Both the position numbers and the translations under genes were made by a program. Below are positions 35,855-44,184 of a stretch of 64,000 nucleotides of DNA, in pieces; positions within the stretch are counted from its first letter, which is position 1, and every line of letters begins with the position of its first letter. Source of the stretch: Neorhizobium sp. JUb45 (lineage in GTDB: Bacteria > Pseudomonadota > Alphaproteobacteria > Rhizobiales > Rhizobiaceae); the NCBI RefSeq assembly GCF_004343585.1, contig NZ_SLYW01000002.1, positions 558,001 through 622,000 on the forward strand, written 5' to 3'. Under the pieces are notes generated by a model that saw only the letters and a list, made by a program, of their open reading frames with translations, searched no databases and was not told where the DNA came from.

Positions 35855-37645
35855 ATGCATCGTTACCGTAGCCATACCTGCGCAGCCCTCCGCAAGTCGG
35901 ATGTCGGCTCCAATGTCCGCATTTCCGGCTGGGTTCATCGTGTCCGCGACCATGGCGGCGTGCTGTTCGTCGACCTGCGCGACCATTACGGCATGACCCA
36001 GGTCGTCTGTGACCCGGATAGCCCGGCCTTCAAGTCTGCCGAAATCGTCCGTGGCGAATGGGTCATCCGCATCGATGGCGTGGTCAAGGCGCGTTCGGAA
36101 GACACCGTCAACAAGACCATGGCGACCGGCGAAATCGAACTTTACGCCAAGGAAATCGAGGTTCTCTCGGCTGCCAAGGAACTTCCGCTGCCGGTGTTCG
36201 GCGAGCCGGAATATCCGGAAGACGTGCGCCTGAAGTACCGCTTCCTCGATCTGCGCCGCGAAACGCTGCACAAGAACATCGTCAAGCGCACCCAGATCAT
36301 CGCCGCCATGCGCCGCGAAATGACGGCCGGTGGCTTCACCGAATATTCGACGCCGATCCTGACCGCTTCCTCGCCGGAAGGCGCGCGCGACTTCCTCGTC
36401 CCGTCGCGTATTCATCCCGGCAAGTTCTTCGCGCTGCCGCAGGCGCCGCAGCAGTACAAGCAGCTGATGATGGTGGCCGGTTTCGACCGCTATTTCCAGA
36501 TCGCGCCGTGCTTCCGCGATGAAGACCCGCGCGCCGACCGCCTGCCGGGCGAATTCTACCAGCTCGACCTCGAAATGAGCTTCGTCACCCAGGAAGAAGT
36601 CTGGGAGACGATGGAACCGGTCATGCGCGGCATTTTTGAAGAGTTCGCCGACGGCAAGCCGGTCACCCAGGAATTCCCGCGCATCCCGTATGACGTCGCG
36701 ATCCGCAAATACGGTTCCGACAAGCCGGACCTGCGTAACCCGATCGAGATGGAAGCCGTTACCGAACATTTCGCCGGTTCCGGCTTCAAGGTGTTCGCCG
36801 GCATGATCGCGTCCAACCCGAAGGTCGAAATCTGGGCGATCCCGGCCAAGACCGGCGGTAGCCGCGCATTCTGCGACCGCATGAACGCCTGGGCGCAGGG
36901 CCAGGGTCAGCCGGGTCTCGGCTATATCTTCTGGAAGGAAGAGGACGGCAAGATCGCCGGTTCCGGCCCGCTCGCCAAGAACATCGGCGAAGAGCGTACC
37001 GAAGCCGTCCGCACCCAGCTTGGCCTCGAAGCGGGCGATGCCTGCTTCTTTGTCGCCGGCGAACCGGAAAAATTCTACAAGTTCGCAGGCGAAGCCCGTA
37101 ACCGCGCTGCCGACGAACTGGGTCTGTCCAACAAGGACCAGTTCGCGCTGTGCTGGATCGTCGACTTCCCGTTCTTCGAATACAACGAGGAAGACAAGAA
37201 GATCGACTTCGCCCACAACCCGTTCTCGATGCCGCAGGGCGGTCTCGACGCACTGGAAAACCAGGATCCGTTGACGATCAAGGCCTACCAGTACGACATG
37301 GTCTGCAACGGTTTCGAAATCGCCTCGGGCTCGATCCGTAACCAGCTGCCGGAAGTCATGGTCAAGGCTTTTGAAATGGTCGGCTTGTCTCAGCAGGACG
37401 TGGAAGACCGCTTCGGCGGCCTCTACCGCGCCTTCCAGTACGGCGCACCTCCGCACGGCGGCATGGCAGCCGGCGTCGACCGCGTCGTCATGCTTCTGAC
37501 CGGTGCCAAGAACCTGCGCGAAATCACGCTGTTCCCGATGAACCAGCAGGCGCAGGATCTGCTCATGGGTGCTCCTTCGGAAGCCCAGCCAGCCCAGCTG
37601 CGCGAACTGGCGATCCGTCCGATCCCGCCGGTCAAGAAAGACTGA
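35855..37645 (+). CDS. aspS: Aspartyl-tRNA synthetase
   Basis: 596 residues, the full length of the bacterial type with an insertion domain. The N-terminal OB-fold anticodon-binding domain starts [15 protein letters not shown] and [22 protein letters not shown]. Class II motifs follow: motif 2 around [20 protein letters not shown] and motif 3 near the C-terminus (GVDRVVMLL). The GAD insert lies between about 300 and 420. Strong codon bias fits a highly expressed housekeeping gene. It is followed by its own hairpin terminator. Confidence 0.98.
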   Translation: MHRYRSHTCAALRKSDVGSNVRISGWVHRVRDHGGVLFVDLRDHYGMTQVVCDPDSPAFKSAEIVRGEWVIRIDGVVKARSEDTVNKTMATGEIELYAKEIEVLSAAKELPLPVFGEPEYPEDVRLKYRFLDLRRETLHKNIVKRTQIIAAMRREMTAGGFTEYSTPILTASSPEGARDFLVPSRIHPGKFFALPQAPQQYKQLMMVAGFDRYFQIAPCFRDEDPRADRLPGEFYQLDLEMSFVTQEEVWETMEPVMRGIFEEFADGKPVTQEFPRIPYDVAIRKYGSDKPDLRNPIEMEAVTEHFAGSGFKVFAGMIASNPKVEIWAIPAKTGGSRAFCDRMNAWAQGQGQPGLGYIFWKEEDGKIAGSGPLAKNIGEERTEAVRTQLGLEAGDACFFVAGEPEKFYKFAGEARNRAADELGLSNKDQFALCWIVDFPFFEYNEEDKKIDFAHNPFSMPQGGLDALENQDPLTIKAYQYDMVCNGFEIASGSIRNQLPEVMVKAFEMVGLSQQDVEDRFGGLYRAFQYGAPPHGGMAAGVDRVVMLLTGAKNLREITLFPMNQQAQDLLMGAPSEAQPAQLRELAIRPIPPVKKD

Positions 37646-37683
37646 CATTCGTCAGTAAATCCGACGGAATATCAAGTATTGCG

Positions 37684-37708
37684 ACGGCGGCCTTCGGGTC
37701 GCCGTTTG
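37684..37708 (+). terminator. Probable terminator of aspS
   Basis: Stem ACGGCGGCC / GGTCGCCGT (one G-T pair) with a TTCG tetraloop, followed by TTTGTG. It separates aspS from the Pho boxes and the chemoreceptor gene. Confidence 0.75.
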
Positions 37709-37732
37709 TGTATCGACAATCCCCGTTATCCA

Positions 37733-37750
37733 CTGTCATAAAACTGTCAT
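37733..37750 (+). promoter_or_regulatory. Pho box (perfect) upstream of the chemoreceptor gene
   Basis: CTGTCATAAAACTGTCAT: two perfect CTGTCAT half-sites, 11 bp from start to start, separated by AAAA. This matches the PhoB box consensus in full. A third, weaker half-site ATTTCAC follows at 37755-37761 with the same period. It lies downstream of the aspS terminator and 83 bp before the chemoreceptor start. Confidence 0.85.
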
Positions 37751-37790
37751 TGTAATTTCACCTCGGTTTTGAAGCTTCATTAAAACCTGA

Positions 37791-37808
37791 CTGTCACTAC
37801 ACTGGCAC
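37791..37808 (+). promoter_or_regulatory. Second Pho box upstream of the chemoreceptor gene
   Basis: CTGTCAC-TACA-CTGGCAC, half-sites again 11 bp apart (6/7 and 5/7). It lies 58 bp after the first box and 25 bp before the proposed TTG start at 37833, so it may be a second activator site, or it may repress by position. Confidence 0.6.
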
Positions 37809-37832
37809 ATTCAATTGCACGGGGTGTCAGCT

Positions 37833-39935
37833 TTGGCCTTTTTCTCCAATCTCCGGATTTCCCATCGTGTGATGCTTCTGGCCGTTCTGGCCCTTGCCGG
37901 CATCACCGCCATTGCCGCGATCTTTCTCGGCCAGCGCCAGATCGAAGCCGGTTACCGGTCCGCTGCCGAGGCGCTTTCGCAGCGTCAGGCCGAGGTGGCA
38001 AAAATGTCGGACAGCGTGCGCGACAGTTTGCTGTGGGAGCAATATTTCCTGCTGCACAAGGATATGGCCGCAGCCGACAAGTTTACAGCCGCCACGGTTG
38101 ATGTTCGCGGCTTTCTCGGAGGCCTGCGTTCGGCGGCAAGTCGGGAGCTTGCCGGACAGCTCGACCAACTGGACACCGGCCTGACCGCCTATGAGGCGAC
38201 TTTTGCAACGCTGGTGAAGGACAATCAAGAACTCGGCCTCGACCAGAATAGCGGCCTTGAAGGCGCCATGCGCTCCGCCGTTCATTCCATCGAGCAGCGT
38301 CTGGAAACCGTCGAGGATGCTCGCATCCGTGCCAGCATGCTGATGCTGCGTCGTCATGAGAAGGATTTCATCCTGCGCGGCACGCCATCCTATCTGGAAA
38401 AACATGCGGCGGAGGCCGAAACGTTTACGGCGCTGATCAAGGAAGCCTTTCGCCCCGGCGCGCAGCGCAGTCGCGTCATGGATGCTTTGGAAGTCTACCG
38501 CTCGGCCTTCCGGTTCTATGCCGAGGCCAGCCTGAAGGAAGCGCAGAGCCAGAAGAGTGTATCGGCTGCCTATCAGGCGCTGGAACCGCAGGTTCAGGCT
38601 GTCAGCTCTGCTTATGAAGCCAAGCGGGATGCGACACTTGCCGAAAATGCCCGTGTTGCCGCGCGCAATCTGATGATCGCCGCCGGCCTCATCGGTGCTG
38701 CCGTTATCCTTCTCGGCCTCGGTGTCTGGCTGATCGGCCGTTCGATCACCCGACCGGTCGTTGCCATGACGGCCGCCATGCGCAGGCTTGCCGGCGGCGA
38801 AACCGCGCTGGTGATCCCCTCGCTCAACTGTCGCAACGAGTTTGGCGCCATGGCCGGCGCACTCGACACCTTTCGCGAAGCCGCGATCGCCAACCGGCGT
38901 CTGGAAGAAGAAGCGGCCGACGCCCGCGCCAATGCCGAGGGCGAGCGTCTTCGCCTGCAACAACAGGCCGAGGCCGAAGCGCGTGCACGCCTGATGCAGG
39001 CCACCGAAGGTCTGGCAGAAGGCCTGCGCCGCCTCGCCGCCGGTGATCTCGCCTTCGAACTGACCGAACCTTTTGCGCCGGATTTCGAAAACCTGCGTCG
39101 TGATCTCAACCAGACCGTCGCCCGTCTCGGCGAAGTCATGGCGTCTATCGCCCATGCTGCCCATGCGATCGACGGCGGCAGCCGCGAAATCGCCGGCAGC
39201 GCCAACGATCTCTCCAGCCGTACCGAACAGCAGGCCGCCTCGCTGGAAGAAACAGCGTCGGCGCTGGAACAGATCACCGCAAATGTCCGAAATTCGTCAA
39301 AGCGCTCGCAAGATGCCAATCGCATTGCCGGTGAAGCCAACGTCTCGGCCGGCAAGACACGGGTTCTCGTCACCGAAGCGCTGGAAGCCATGGGCCGCAT
39401 CGAGGCGTCGTCCTCACGCATTGCCGGCATTATCGGCGTCATCGACGAGATCGCGTTCCAGACCAACCTTCTGGCACTCAATGCCGGCGTCGAGGCCGCA
39501 CGGGCAGGCGAGGCCGGTCGTGGTTTCGCCGTCGTCGCGCAGGAAGTACGGGCACTCGCCGGTCGTTCTGCCGATGCGGCGCGCGAGATCAAGGAACTGA
39601 TCCGCGTGTCGGGCGTCGAAGTGAAGGACGGCGTAAGTTCGGTTCGCGAGACCGGCGAGGCCCTGACCGGCATCGGCAGTCGTGTCGAGGCCATCAATAT
39701 CGAAGTGGAAGCGATCGCGCTGTCCGCCCGCGAACAGTCGGTCGGTCTTGGCGAGATCAATACCGCCGTCAATCTTCTCGACCAGAATACCCAGCACAAC
39801 GCCGCGATGGTGGAAGAAAACAATGCGGCCAGCGCACTGCTGATGAACGAGGCCCAGCGCCTGCGCGATCTGGTCGGCATGTTCAAGCTGACGGAAGTCG
39901 AGGCCCGAGAGTTTCGCGGCAGCCGCGCGGCATAA
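37833..39935 (+). CDS. Methyl-accepting chemotaxis protein with HBM-like sensor domain
   Basis: About 700 residues. I choose the TTG at 37833 (AFFSNLRI follows) because GGGGTG lies upstream. A TTG at 37815 is also in frame. Order: TM1 (about 13-31); a helical periplasmic sensor (about 40-270) whose LRRHEKDFILRG motif is typical of helical-bimodular (HBM) domains; TM2 (about 279-302); a HAMP domain ending near 355; a second HAMP-like helix; and the signalling domain with the conserved tip IDEIAFQTNLLALNAGVEAA. No CheR-binding pentapeptide is seen at the C-terminus. Ligand unknown; HBM sensors can bind organic acids. Two Pho boxes upstream point to induction under phosphate limitation. Confidence 0.93.
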   Translation: MAFFSNLRISHRVMLLAVLALAGITAIAAIFLGQRQIEAGYRSAAEALSQRQAEVAKMSDSVRDSLLWEQYFLLHKDMAAADKFTAATVDVRGFLGGLRSAASRELAGQLDQLDTGLTAYEATFATLVKDNQELGLDQNSGLEGAMRSAVHSIEQRLETVEDARIRASMLMLRRHEKDFILRGTPSYLEKHAAEAETFTALIKEAFRPGAQRSRVMDALEVYRSAFRFYAEASLKEAQSQKSVSAAYQALEPQVQAVSSAYEAKRDATLAENARVAARNLMIAAGLIGAAVILLGLGVWLIGRSITRPVVAMTAAMRRLAGGETALVIPSLNCRNEFGAMAGALDTFREAAIANRRLEEEAADARANAEGERLRLQQQAEAEARARLMQATEGLAEGLRRLAAGDLAFELTEPFAPDFENLRRDLNQTVARLGEVMASIAHAAHAIDGGSREIAGSANDLSSRTEQQAASLEETASALEQITANVRNSSKRSQDANRIAGEANVSAGKTRVLVTEALEAMGRIEASSSRIAGIIGVIDEIAFQTNLLALNAGVEAARAGEAGRGFAVVAQEVRALAGRSADAAREIKELIRVSGVEVKDGVSSVRETGEALTGIGSRVEAINIEVEAIALSAREQSVGLGEINTAVNLLDQNTQHNAAMVEENNAASALLMNEAQRLRDLVGMFKLTEVEAREFRGSRAA

Positions 39936-39956
39936 AAGCAGCGCATGAAATAACCG

Positions 39957-39990
39957 GAGCCGCCCGCAAGTAAACCGGGCGGCTCTTTTG
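39957..39990 (+). terminator. Terminator of the chemoreceptor gene
   Basis: Stem GAGCCGCCCG / CGGGCGGCTC with a 9-nt loop, followed by TTTTG. Confidence 0.88.
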
Positions 39991-40101
39991 TATTGTGGCG
40001 TCTTTGCCTTGATATCTGTCCAAATGGGGCAGGCAGAAAAGCGGAACCATATTGGCGCAAGGGTGTTTCTACCGCAGCAATTCGCTCAAGGGAGAAGCAA
40101 T

Positions 40102-40440
40102 ATGCGCAAGTTTACCATGGCTGCTACCGCAGCATTTCTCGCTCTTTCGGCTTCGGCCTATGCACAGAGCACCGTGATCATCCAGCAGGAGCCGACCGAT
40201 CCTGTCGTCACCCAGTCGACTACCCGTGTCCTGCCCGGCGAAGTCCGCACCTATGTGATGGAGCAGCAACCGGTTGAATCGGTGCCTTACGAAGGTGACG
40301 TACTCGTCGGCCGCGTTCTGCCGGAAAGCGTCGAGGTTCGTCCTGTCGAAGGTTATAGCGATTACGGCTACACGATCGTCAACGAACGCCGCGTGATCGT
40401 TGATCCGCAGACGCATACGGTCATCCAGGTTCTGGAATAA
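40102..40440 (+). CDS. DUF1236-like small secreted protein
   Basis: 112 residues from the ATG at 40102, preceded by AAGGGAGAAG. The signal peptide is RKFTMAATAAFLALSASAYA-QS. The mature part has the DUF1236-like ending YTIVNERRVIVDPQTHTVIQVLE, a short beta-rich domain of unknown function common in rhizobial periplasmic proteins. It is monocistronic, between the chemoreceptor terminator and a GC-rich hairpin (GGCCGG / CCGGCC, 40471-40498). Confidence 0.85.
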   Translation: MRKFTMAATAAFLALSASAYAQSTVIIQQEPTDPVVTQSTTRVLPGEVRTYVMEQQPVESVPYEGDVLVGRVLPESVEVRPVEGYSDYGYTIVNERRVIVDPQTHTVIQVLE

Positions 40441-40518
40441 TTTGCTGAGAGCAGATTAAATTGAAAGTAGGGCCGGGATCGCGTCAGCGGTTCCGGCCGT
40501 CTTGCCGCAATTCGGCGT

Positions 40519-40617
40519 TCAACCGAATTTGCGGTATAGCCAATAGAAGACGAAAAGGCAGAAAATTGCTTTGCTAACTGTTGGTAGTGGAAGCAGCAAG
40601 AAGTCGATATCGGTCAT
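40519..40617 (-). CDS. Possible 32-residue membrane peptide
   Basis: A short ORF starting MTDIDFLLLPLPTVSK and ending YWLYRKFG. It is one hydrophobic helix with a positive C-terminal end. The upstream AGG is only a fair ribosome site. Its end YRKFG echoes NRKFG in the neighbouring ORF at 40638-40751, and both may derive from the same small-protein family. Support is limited to position, hydrophobicity and this similarity. Confidence 0.4.
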   Translation of the reverse strand: MTDIDFLLLPLPTVSKAIFCLFVFYWLYRKFG

Positions 40618-40637
40618 TTGGCCTGCGTAAGCGGTGA

Positions 40638-40751
40638 TCAGTCCTTGTAGCCAGGCCCGAATTTGCGGTTGACGATATAAAGCGCGACTCCCGCGAAAAG
40701 TAGGCCAGAAACAGGCATCAGTAGCATCGAAGCTATTTGCAAAAACGTCAT
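40638..40751 (-). CDS. 37-residue membrane peptide, translationally coupled
   Basis: The ORF encodes a single-helix peptide (MTFLQIASMLLMPVSG ... YIVNRKFGPGYKD). It is too short for most gene callers but has an excellent ribosome site, AGGAGG nine bases before the ATG. The ATG overlaps the stop of the 79-residue ORF upstream as ATGA. Coupling and ribosome site make it very probably translated. The function is unknown. Confidence 0.65.
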   Translation of the reverse strand: MTFLQIASMLLMPVSGLLFAGVALYIVNRKFGPGYKD

Positions 40752-40987
40752 GGTACCAACCTCCTGAGAAACCGGCTCGCCGCATAATGTAAGGCGAAAG
40801 CGCCAAGAATACAAACTGTGCTCGTGAGTAGGACAGAAACGGTTATCCCGGCTTCCGCGTAAAAGCCTGAAATCATCGGTGCCAATCCACCCACCGCGAA
40901 TGTCGCAACGCCTATCCCATTCACAAACGTCGCAAGCAGCTTCAACCGCTCGTTATTCACCAGTTTCCGCTGCGCATCCTCATCCAT
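40748..40987 (-). CDS. Small two-helix membrane protein
   Basis: 79 residues from an ATG at 40987. The N-terminal 20 residues are polar (DEDAQRKLVNNERLK), followed by two hydrophobic helices (about 23-43 and 48-66) and the basic end SRFLRRLVP. The family is not recognised; similar small proteins occur in rhizobia. It is followed by two even smaller membrane peptides. The 257 bp between it and the SulP gene show no clear feature. Confidence 0.6.
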   Translation of the reverse strand: MDEDAQRKLVNNERLKLLATFVNGIGVATFAVGGLAPMISGFYAEAGITVSVLLTSTVCILGAFALHYAASRFLRRLVP

Positions 40988-41244
40988 CACCCCATCCCCC
41001 TCCGAAATCCCCACCACACCTTATCCGCAAACCCTTCCGCCTCAAGGGCCACATCCCGCACTTGGCATTTGCCCGGTTCACCGTTATAGCTCGCTCACCA
41101 CAAGGACTCGGGTGAAACTCCCGGGTGGCTCTTCCGGCCGCCGATCCGCCGGACAACGCAAAGCATTCAGCCTTATCCAAGACAGTAGTCACACCAGGAT
41201 TTCTTCCCGGCGGATGCGCTCCCTTTTGCGAAAAATCCAAACCC

Positions 41245-42729
41245 ATGTTTTCATTGTCTGCCTACCGCCGTGAATGGTTTTCCAACATTCGTGGCGACAT
41301 CCTCTCCGGTGTCGTCGTCGCGCTTGCGTTGATCCCCGAAGCCGTCGGCTTTTCGGTCATCGCCGGTGTCGATCCCGCCGTCGGCCTTTTCGCCTCGGTG
41401 CTGATCGCCTGCGTCACCGCCATTTGCGGCGGTCGTCCGGCGATGATCTCGGCTGCCACCGCCGCCACCGCCGTGTTGATGGCGCCGCTGGTGCGCGATC
41501 ACGGCATCCAGTACCTGTTCGCCGCAACCATCCTGATGGGCATCCTCCAGATCATTGCCGGCCTGTTGAAGCTCGGTCGTTTGATGCGCTTCGTCTCGAA
41601 ATCGGTGATGACCGGTTTCGTCAATGCGCTGGCGGTGCTGATCTTCATGGCGCAGCTGCCGCAGCTCACCAATGTGCCGCACATCACCTACGCGCTGATC
41701 GCTATCGGCCTCGCCATCATCTATCTCTTTCCCTATGTGACCAAGGCCGTGCCGTCGCCGCTGGTCGCCATTGTTGTCGTCACCATCGGCGCGCTTGCCT
41801 TCGGCATCGAGGTCCGCACCGTCGCCGATCTCGGTGCCATGCCGACGGCATTGCCGGGTTTCACCTGGCCGCAGGTGCCGCTCACTTTCGAAACACTGAA
41901 AATCATCTTTCCCTATTCGCTGGCGCTCGCCGCCGTCGGCCTGCTGGAGTCGCTGCTGACCGCGCAGATCGTCGATGACATGACGGATACGACAAGCAGC
42001 AAGAGCCGTGAATGCCTGGGACAGGGCACGGCCAACATCGTTTCCGCCCTGTTCGGCGGAATGGGCGGCTGCGCCATGATCGGCCAGTCGGTCATCAACG
42101 TTTCGTCGGGCGGTCGTGGCCGTCTCTCCACCTTCGTGGCGGGCGCCTTCCTGCTCGTCCTGCTGCTGGTCCTCGACGATATCCTGCGCGTCGTGCCGGT
42201 CGCAGCCTTGGTGGCGGTGATGATCATGGTGTCGATCAACACGTTTTCATGGAAATCGATCGTCGATCTCAAACGCAATCCCGGCACATCGTCCATCGTC
42301 ATGCTGGCCACGGTCGCCACCGTGTTCGCCACGCATGATCTGTCGAAGGGCGTCATCGTCGGCGTGCTGCTATCGGGCGTGTTTTTTGCCGGCAAGGTGG
42401 CGCGCATGTTCCGCGTGTCTTCCGAGCTTTCCGAGGACGGCAGGCAGCGCACCTACCGCGTCGAAGGCCAGATCTTCTTCGCCTCGTCGCAGGCCCTTGT
42501 CGGCGGCTTCGATTTCACCGAAACGCCCGAACGTGTCGTCATCGATGTCACCCGCGCCCATCTTTGGGACATCTCTGCCGTCGGCGCACTTGATCAGGTC
42601 GTCCTCAAATTCCGCCATCGCGGCGTCGCGGTCGCGGTCGTCGGTGCCAACGAGGCGAGTGCCGGCATGATCGATCGCTTTGCCCTGCACGACAAGGATC
42701 ATGCCTCGCTCGCATCACCCACCCACTGA
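41245..42729 (+). CDS. SulP family anion transporter with STAS domain
   Basis: 494 residues from the ATG at 41245. A longer frame to 41125 is unlikely. About 10-12 hydrophobic segments follow. The motif [27 protein letters not shown] near the N-terminus is the SulP signature, and a C-terminal STAS domain (about 395-490, [39 protein letters not shown]) is present. The family moves sulfate, bicarbonate or other anions across the inner membrane. The specific anion is not known, and no carbonic anhydrase is adjacent. Confidence 0.93.
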   Translation: MFSLSAYRREWFSNIRGDILSGVVVALALIPEAVGFSVIAGVDPAVGLFASVLIACVTAICGGRPAMISAATAATAVLMAPLVRDHGIQYLFAATILMGILQIIAGLLKLGRLMRFVSKSVMTGFVNALAVLIFMAQLPQLTNVPHITYALIAIGLAIIYLFPYVTKAVPSPLVAIVVVTIGALAFGIEVRTVADLGAMPTALPGFTWPQVPLTFETLKIIFPYSLALAAVGLLESLLTAQIVDDMTDTTSSKSRECLGQGTANIVSALFGGMGGCAMIGQSVINVSSGGRGRLSTFVAGAFLLVLLLVLDDILRVVPVAALVAVMIMVSINTFSWKSIVDLKRNPGTSSIVMLATVATVFATHDLSKGVIVGVLLSGVFFAGKVARMFRVSSELSEDGRQRTYRVEGQIFFASSQALVGGFDFTETPERVVIDVTRAHLWDISAVGALDQVVLKFRHRGVAVAVVGANEASAGMIDRFALHDKDHASLASPTH

Positions 42730-42736
42730 AACGCAA

Positions 42737-42762
42737 AAGCCCGACAGTCGCTTGCCGGGCTT
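42737..42762 (-). terminator. Terminator between convergent sulP-like and secreted-unknown genes
   Basis: Arms AAGCCCG / CGGGCTT around a 12-nt loop. On the minus strand the stem is followed by TTTTGCG, so it best serves the gene at 42787-43977. Confidence 0.6.
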
Positions 42763-42786
42763 CTCCAACTGGTTTGAGCCAGAAGT

Positions 42787-43977
42787 TTAGTCGTTCGCGG
42801 TCACCTTGACGCCGAGAACCTGCGGGATCGTGTTCGGTGCAGCCATGGCGGCACCCATGATCGTCGGAACCGGAACGGATTTTTCCGGCTTGGCACTGAT
42901 CGTAAAGCTGCCCGGCTTGTCGAGATAGGCGTTGAGCGCCTCCGTCAGAGCCTTCTGCAGTTCCGGCATGTTGTATTGAGCCAGCATCATCGGCGCCATG
43001 GCCTTGATCATCTGCGCCAGCTGGTCGCCGGTCGTGCCCTGCTGCTTGGCGGCAACGTCGAGCGCCTTGGTGGTGATACCGGCATCATCGAAGCGGATTT
43101 CGGCGCTGTTGAAGCTGAGCTGCTGGATCAGGCCCAGCATGGCAAGGCCTGCGGCCTGCTGTGCCTGCTCGTTATTGGCATTGGCTTCCACCTTCTTCGC
43201 CGTCTCGTTCACCGCGCGCATGAAATCGAGCGTATAGCCTGACAGGCTGAAGGCCATGTTCAGGCGGCCGATATTGGCAAAGTCGAAGGCGTATTCCTCA
43301 AGCGCCAGCGTGCCCGGAACCACGTCCCAGCTGCCGGTCATGCTCATGTTGCCGTCGATATCAGTGATGCCGAGATCGGCAACAGTCTGTCGAGCCTGCG
43401 GATCCTGGATCGTGCTGAGATCAGCTTCGATATCGGCAACCTGCACATCGAACTTCATCGACTTCTTGTCGCTGGCCACTTCCGTGCTCATCTTCGAAGA
43501 GCCGACCGATACAATGCTCTTGCCGTCCATCTTGACCTCGAACGGGCCGGCGGCGGCTTCTTCGTAGGACAGCACGGCATCGGTCGTATCGCCTTTGTTG
43601 TCGGCGGGGATGCGCATGTTGGAAATGGAAAGGTCCGAGGCCGTCACCACGAAGTTTTCCTTGGTGATGTCGATGTCATCGAAGGTGACGGTTTCGATCG
43701 TATAGGCGCCGGTATCTTCTTCGACGCCTTCAAGCTCGATGGTACCCAGCGGCAGGTTGCCCTGGCCGTTGCCGAGTTCGAAGCGGCTGTCGGCGAGCGT
43801 CACGTCCGATCCATCGACGGTGATCGATCCGGCAACGATGCCCATTCCGTTCTGTGCGTTGAGCGCGGCGTTGAGTTTGTTGACGAGATCATTGCCATCC
43901 AGCGCCAGTGCCGGCGAGGTAAAAGCAAACAGGGCAGTGCCGGCCGCAAACAACTTGGCCGAAGTCGTGTAACGCAT
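42787..43977 (-). CDS. Exported protein of unknown function
   Basis: 396 residues. The start at 43977 is supported by GAGGAGA upstream. The signal peptide is RYTTSAKLFAAGTALFAFTSPALA-LD. The mature chain is acidic, rich in Asp, Thr and Ala, with many alternating beta-like segments (GSITVDGSDVTLADSRFEL, TVTFDDIDITKENFVVTASDLSISNM). This looks like a repetitive beta structure of a periplasmic protein, followed by a helical Gln/Ala-rich part (about 245-345). No cysteines are seen. I do not recognise the family. It is divergent from parC across 207 bp. Confidence 0.8.
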   Translation of the reverse strand: MRYTTSAKLFAAGTALFAFTSPALALDGNDLVNKLNAALNAQNGMGIVAGSITVDGSDVTLADSRFELGNGQGNLPLGTIELEGVEEDTGAYTIETVTFDDIDITKENFVVTASDLSISNMRIPADNKGDTTDAVLSYEEAAAGPFEVKMDGKSIVSVGSSKMSTEVASDKKSMKFDVQVADIEADLSTIQDPQARQTVADLGITDIDGNMSMTGSWDVVPGTLALEEYAFDFANIGRLNMAFSLSGYTLDFMRAVNETAKKVEANANNEQAQQAAGLAMLGLIQQLSFNSAEIRFDDAGITTKALDVAAKQQGTTGDQLAQMIKAMAPMMLAQYNMPELQKALTEALNAYLDKPGSFTISAKPEKSVPVPTIMGAAMAAPNTIPQVLGVKVTAND

Positions 43978-44184
43978 GGATAATCTCCTCGAGAGGCAGG
44001 TATCTGCCTGAAAATTCTATGGCATTTGTGGAACGCGCCAATAAAGCGTCGATTTCTCTCTGTGAAGTCTATCTGGACGTTTTTGTGGCAGGGTCGGATA
44101 TGAGGTGATCGAAGCCCAAGGTTCTCCACAGTCTGATTCTCTGGCTTTGTTGCCGGGAATCGGGCTTTCCGCTAGTCAAGCGGC

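Noticed and set aside
35549-37648. 699-codon minus-strand ORF opposite aspS
   Set aside because: aspS motifs on the plus strand are complete, and the minus frame is antisense shadow.
37641-37656. Short inverted repeat ACTGAC-ATTC-GTCAGT at the aspS stop
   Set aside because: Only six-base arms, it includes the stop codon and lacks a T-run. A better terminator lies at 37684-37708.
38612-40060. 482-codon minus-strand ORF opposite the chemoreceptor gene
   Set aside because: Ser/Ala/Arg-rich shadow of the MCP signalling domain, without independent support.
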